From assembly GCA_002422225.1 (NCBI GenBank), contig DITX01000127.1, forward strand, positions 5,169-12,700: a DNA stretch of 7,532 nt, given 5' to 3'. The notes beneath the pieces were generated by a model. That model made no database searches, had not been told where the DNA came from, and saw only the letters and a list, made by a program, of their open reading frames with translations. Position 1 is the first letter of the stretch. The number at the start of each line of letters is the position of its first letter. This document shows positions 6,580 through 7,532 of the stretch, one piece after another. Both the position numbers and the translations under genes were made by a program. Origin of the DNA: Gammaproteobacteria bacterium UBA6173. Lineage in GTDB: Bacteria > Pseudomonadota > Gammaproteobacteria > Pseudomonadales > Pseudohongiellaceae.

Positions 6580-7532
6580 ATGACAACAACCCTGTTTACC
6601 TCAGAATCCGTTGCCGAAGGCCATCCGGATAAAATTGCAGACCAGATCTCCGATGCGGTGTTGGACGCATTACTCAAGCAAGACCCGCGGGCGCGTGTGG
6701 CCTGCGAAACCTTGATCAAGACCGGCATGGTGGTTGTTGCGGGGGAGGTGACTACCGAGGCTTACGTTGATTTGGAAGAGATCGCGCGCCGCGTGGTGGT
6801 CAACATCGGTTATGACCACTCTGATAAAGGTTTTGACGGAAACTCCTGTGCCGTGCTGAATGCCATCGGCAAACAGTCACCCGATATCGCCATGGGTGTC
6901 GATGAAACGGCAGACCACGAGCAAGGCGCTGGCGACCAGGGTTTGATGTTTGGTTATGCCACCAACGAAACAGATGTATTGATGCCTGCTCCCATTACTT
7001 ACTCACACCGACTGGTCAAGCGTCAGTCCGAAGTGCGCAAGAACGGCATACTGCCTTGGCTGCGCCCCGATGCAAAAAGTCAGATTACCTTCCGCTATCA
7101 GGACGGCAAACCCGTTGGTATCGATGCGGTTGTTTTGTCTACCCAGCACGATCCGGAAATCTCGCAGAAAGCGTTGCAAGAAGCGGTCATGGAAGAAATC
7201 ATCAAGCCTGTTCTGCCTGCCGAATGGTTGGACGCCAACACCAAGTACTTTATTAATCCGACTGGCCGGTTTGTGATTGGTGGCCCGTTTGGGGACTGCG
7301 GACTGACTGGCCGAAAAATTATTGTTGATACCTACGGCGGCATGGCCCGTCACGGCGGCGGGGCATTCTCTGGTAAAGATCCATCAAAAGTCGACCGTTC
7401 AGCAGCCTACGCGGCGCGATACGTAGCCAAAAACATCGTTGCTGCTGGCATTGCAGATCGCTGCGAAATCCAGGTGTCTTACGCCATTGGCGTCGCCGAA
7501 CCAACATCTATCAGTGTTGAAACCTTTGGCAC
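6580..7532 (+). CDS. metK: S-adenosylmethionine synthetase, 3' end cut by window edge
   Basis: Makes S-adenosylmethionine from methionine and ATP in the cytosol, with tripolyphosphate as intermediate. 317 complete codons are present; the E. coli enzyme has 384, so the last 65 or so are missing. I translated the open frame and it follows the family closely: SVAEGHPDKIADQISDA (H15), GAGDQG (116-121, D119), GGPFGDCGLTGRK (234-246, with F237 where E. coli has Met), and the GGGAFSGKDPSKVDRSA block (K266). The ATG is preceded by AGAAGGA with a 9-nt spacer. It lies 84 bp downstream of the ArsR/methyltransferase regulator on the same strand, with tandem repeats and no recognisable terminator between, so co-transcription and control by that regulator are likely. 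No SAM riboswitch was recognised in the short leader. Confidence 0.97.
   Translation, partial: MTTTLFTSESVAEGHPDKIADQISDAVLDALLKQDPRARVACETLIKTGMVVVAGEVTTEAYVDLEEIARRVVVNIGYDHSDKGFDGNSCAVLNAIGKQSPDIAMGVDETADHEQGAGDQGLMFGYATNETDVLMPAPITYSHRLVKRQSEVRKNGILPWLRPDAKSQITFRYQDGKPVGIDAVVLSTQHDPEISQKALQEAVMEEIIKPVLPAEWLDANTKYFINPTGRFVIGGPFGDCGLTGRKIIVDTYGGMARHGGGAFSGKDPSKVDRSAAYAARYVAKNIVAAGIADRCEIQVSYAIGVAEPTSISVETFG

Overview
The window is a conserved piece of a gammaproteobacterial chromosome with moderate GC. It holds two divergent gene sets that share one control region of about 175 bp. The order metK - ArsR/methyltransferase regulator - tkt - epd - pgk - fba matches the arrangement known from Pseudomonas and, more loosely, from E. 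coli. The proteins also read as gammaproteobacterial: an Epd-type dehydrogenase, a Calvin-cycle-subtype class II aldolase and an E. coli-like MetK. I would place it in a marine or environmental gammaproteobacterium (Pseudomonas, Cellvibrio or a relative), but the genus is a guess.

Minus strand, read from right to left: tkt (5351-3348), epd (3320-2271), pgk (2260-1076) and fba (1040 to the left edge, lacking only its last few codons). Gaps are 27, 10 and 35 bp and no terminator was found between genes, so this looks like one operon of central carbon metabolism. Tkt makes or uses erythrose 4-phosphate, and Epd can oxidise it towards pyridoxal phosphate. Pgk and Fba are reversible glycolysis/gluconeogenesis enzymes.

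Plus strand: an ArsR-type regulator fused to a SAM-dependent methyltransferase-like domain (5527-6495), which I identify as SahR-type, followed 84 bp later by metK (6580 to the right edge, about 317 of roughly 384 codons present). MetK makes S-adenosylmethionine. A regulator with a domain able to bind SAM or S-adenosylhomocysteine directly upstream fits feedback control of the methionine/SAM cycle.

The non-coding DNA holds the most interesting signals. The divergent region has a perfect 22-bp palindrome (5451-5472) that includes the -35 hexamer of a good extended -10 promoter facing the regulator gene. It also has a 7-bp inverted repeat that would form a GGAA (GNRA) tetraloop hairpin in a tkt leader RNA. 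The regulator-metK gap contains three tandem copies of a 17-bp AT-rich unit. I found no mobile element, CRISPR array, tRNA, rRNA or gene of wholly unknown type, and I do not think the window hides an undescribed multi-gene system.
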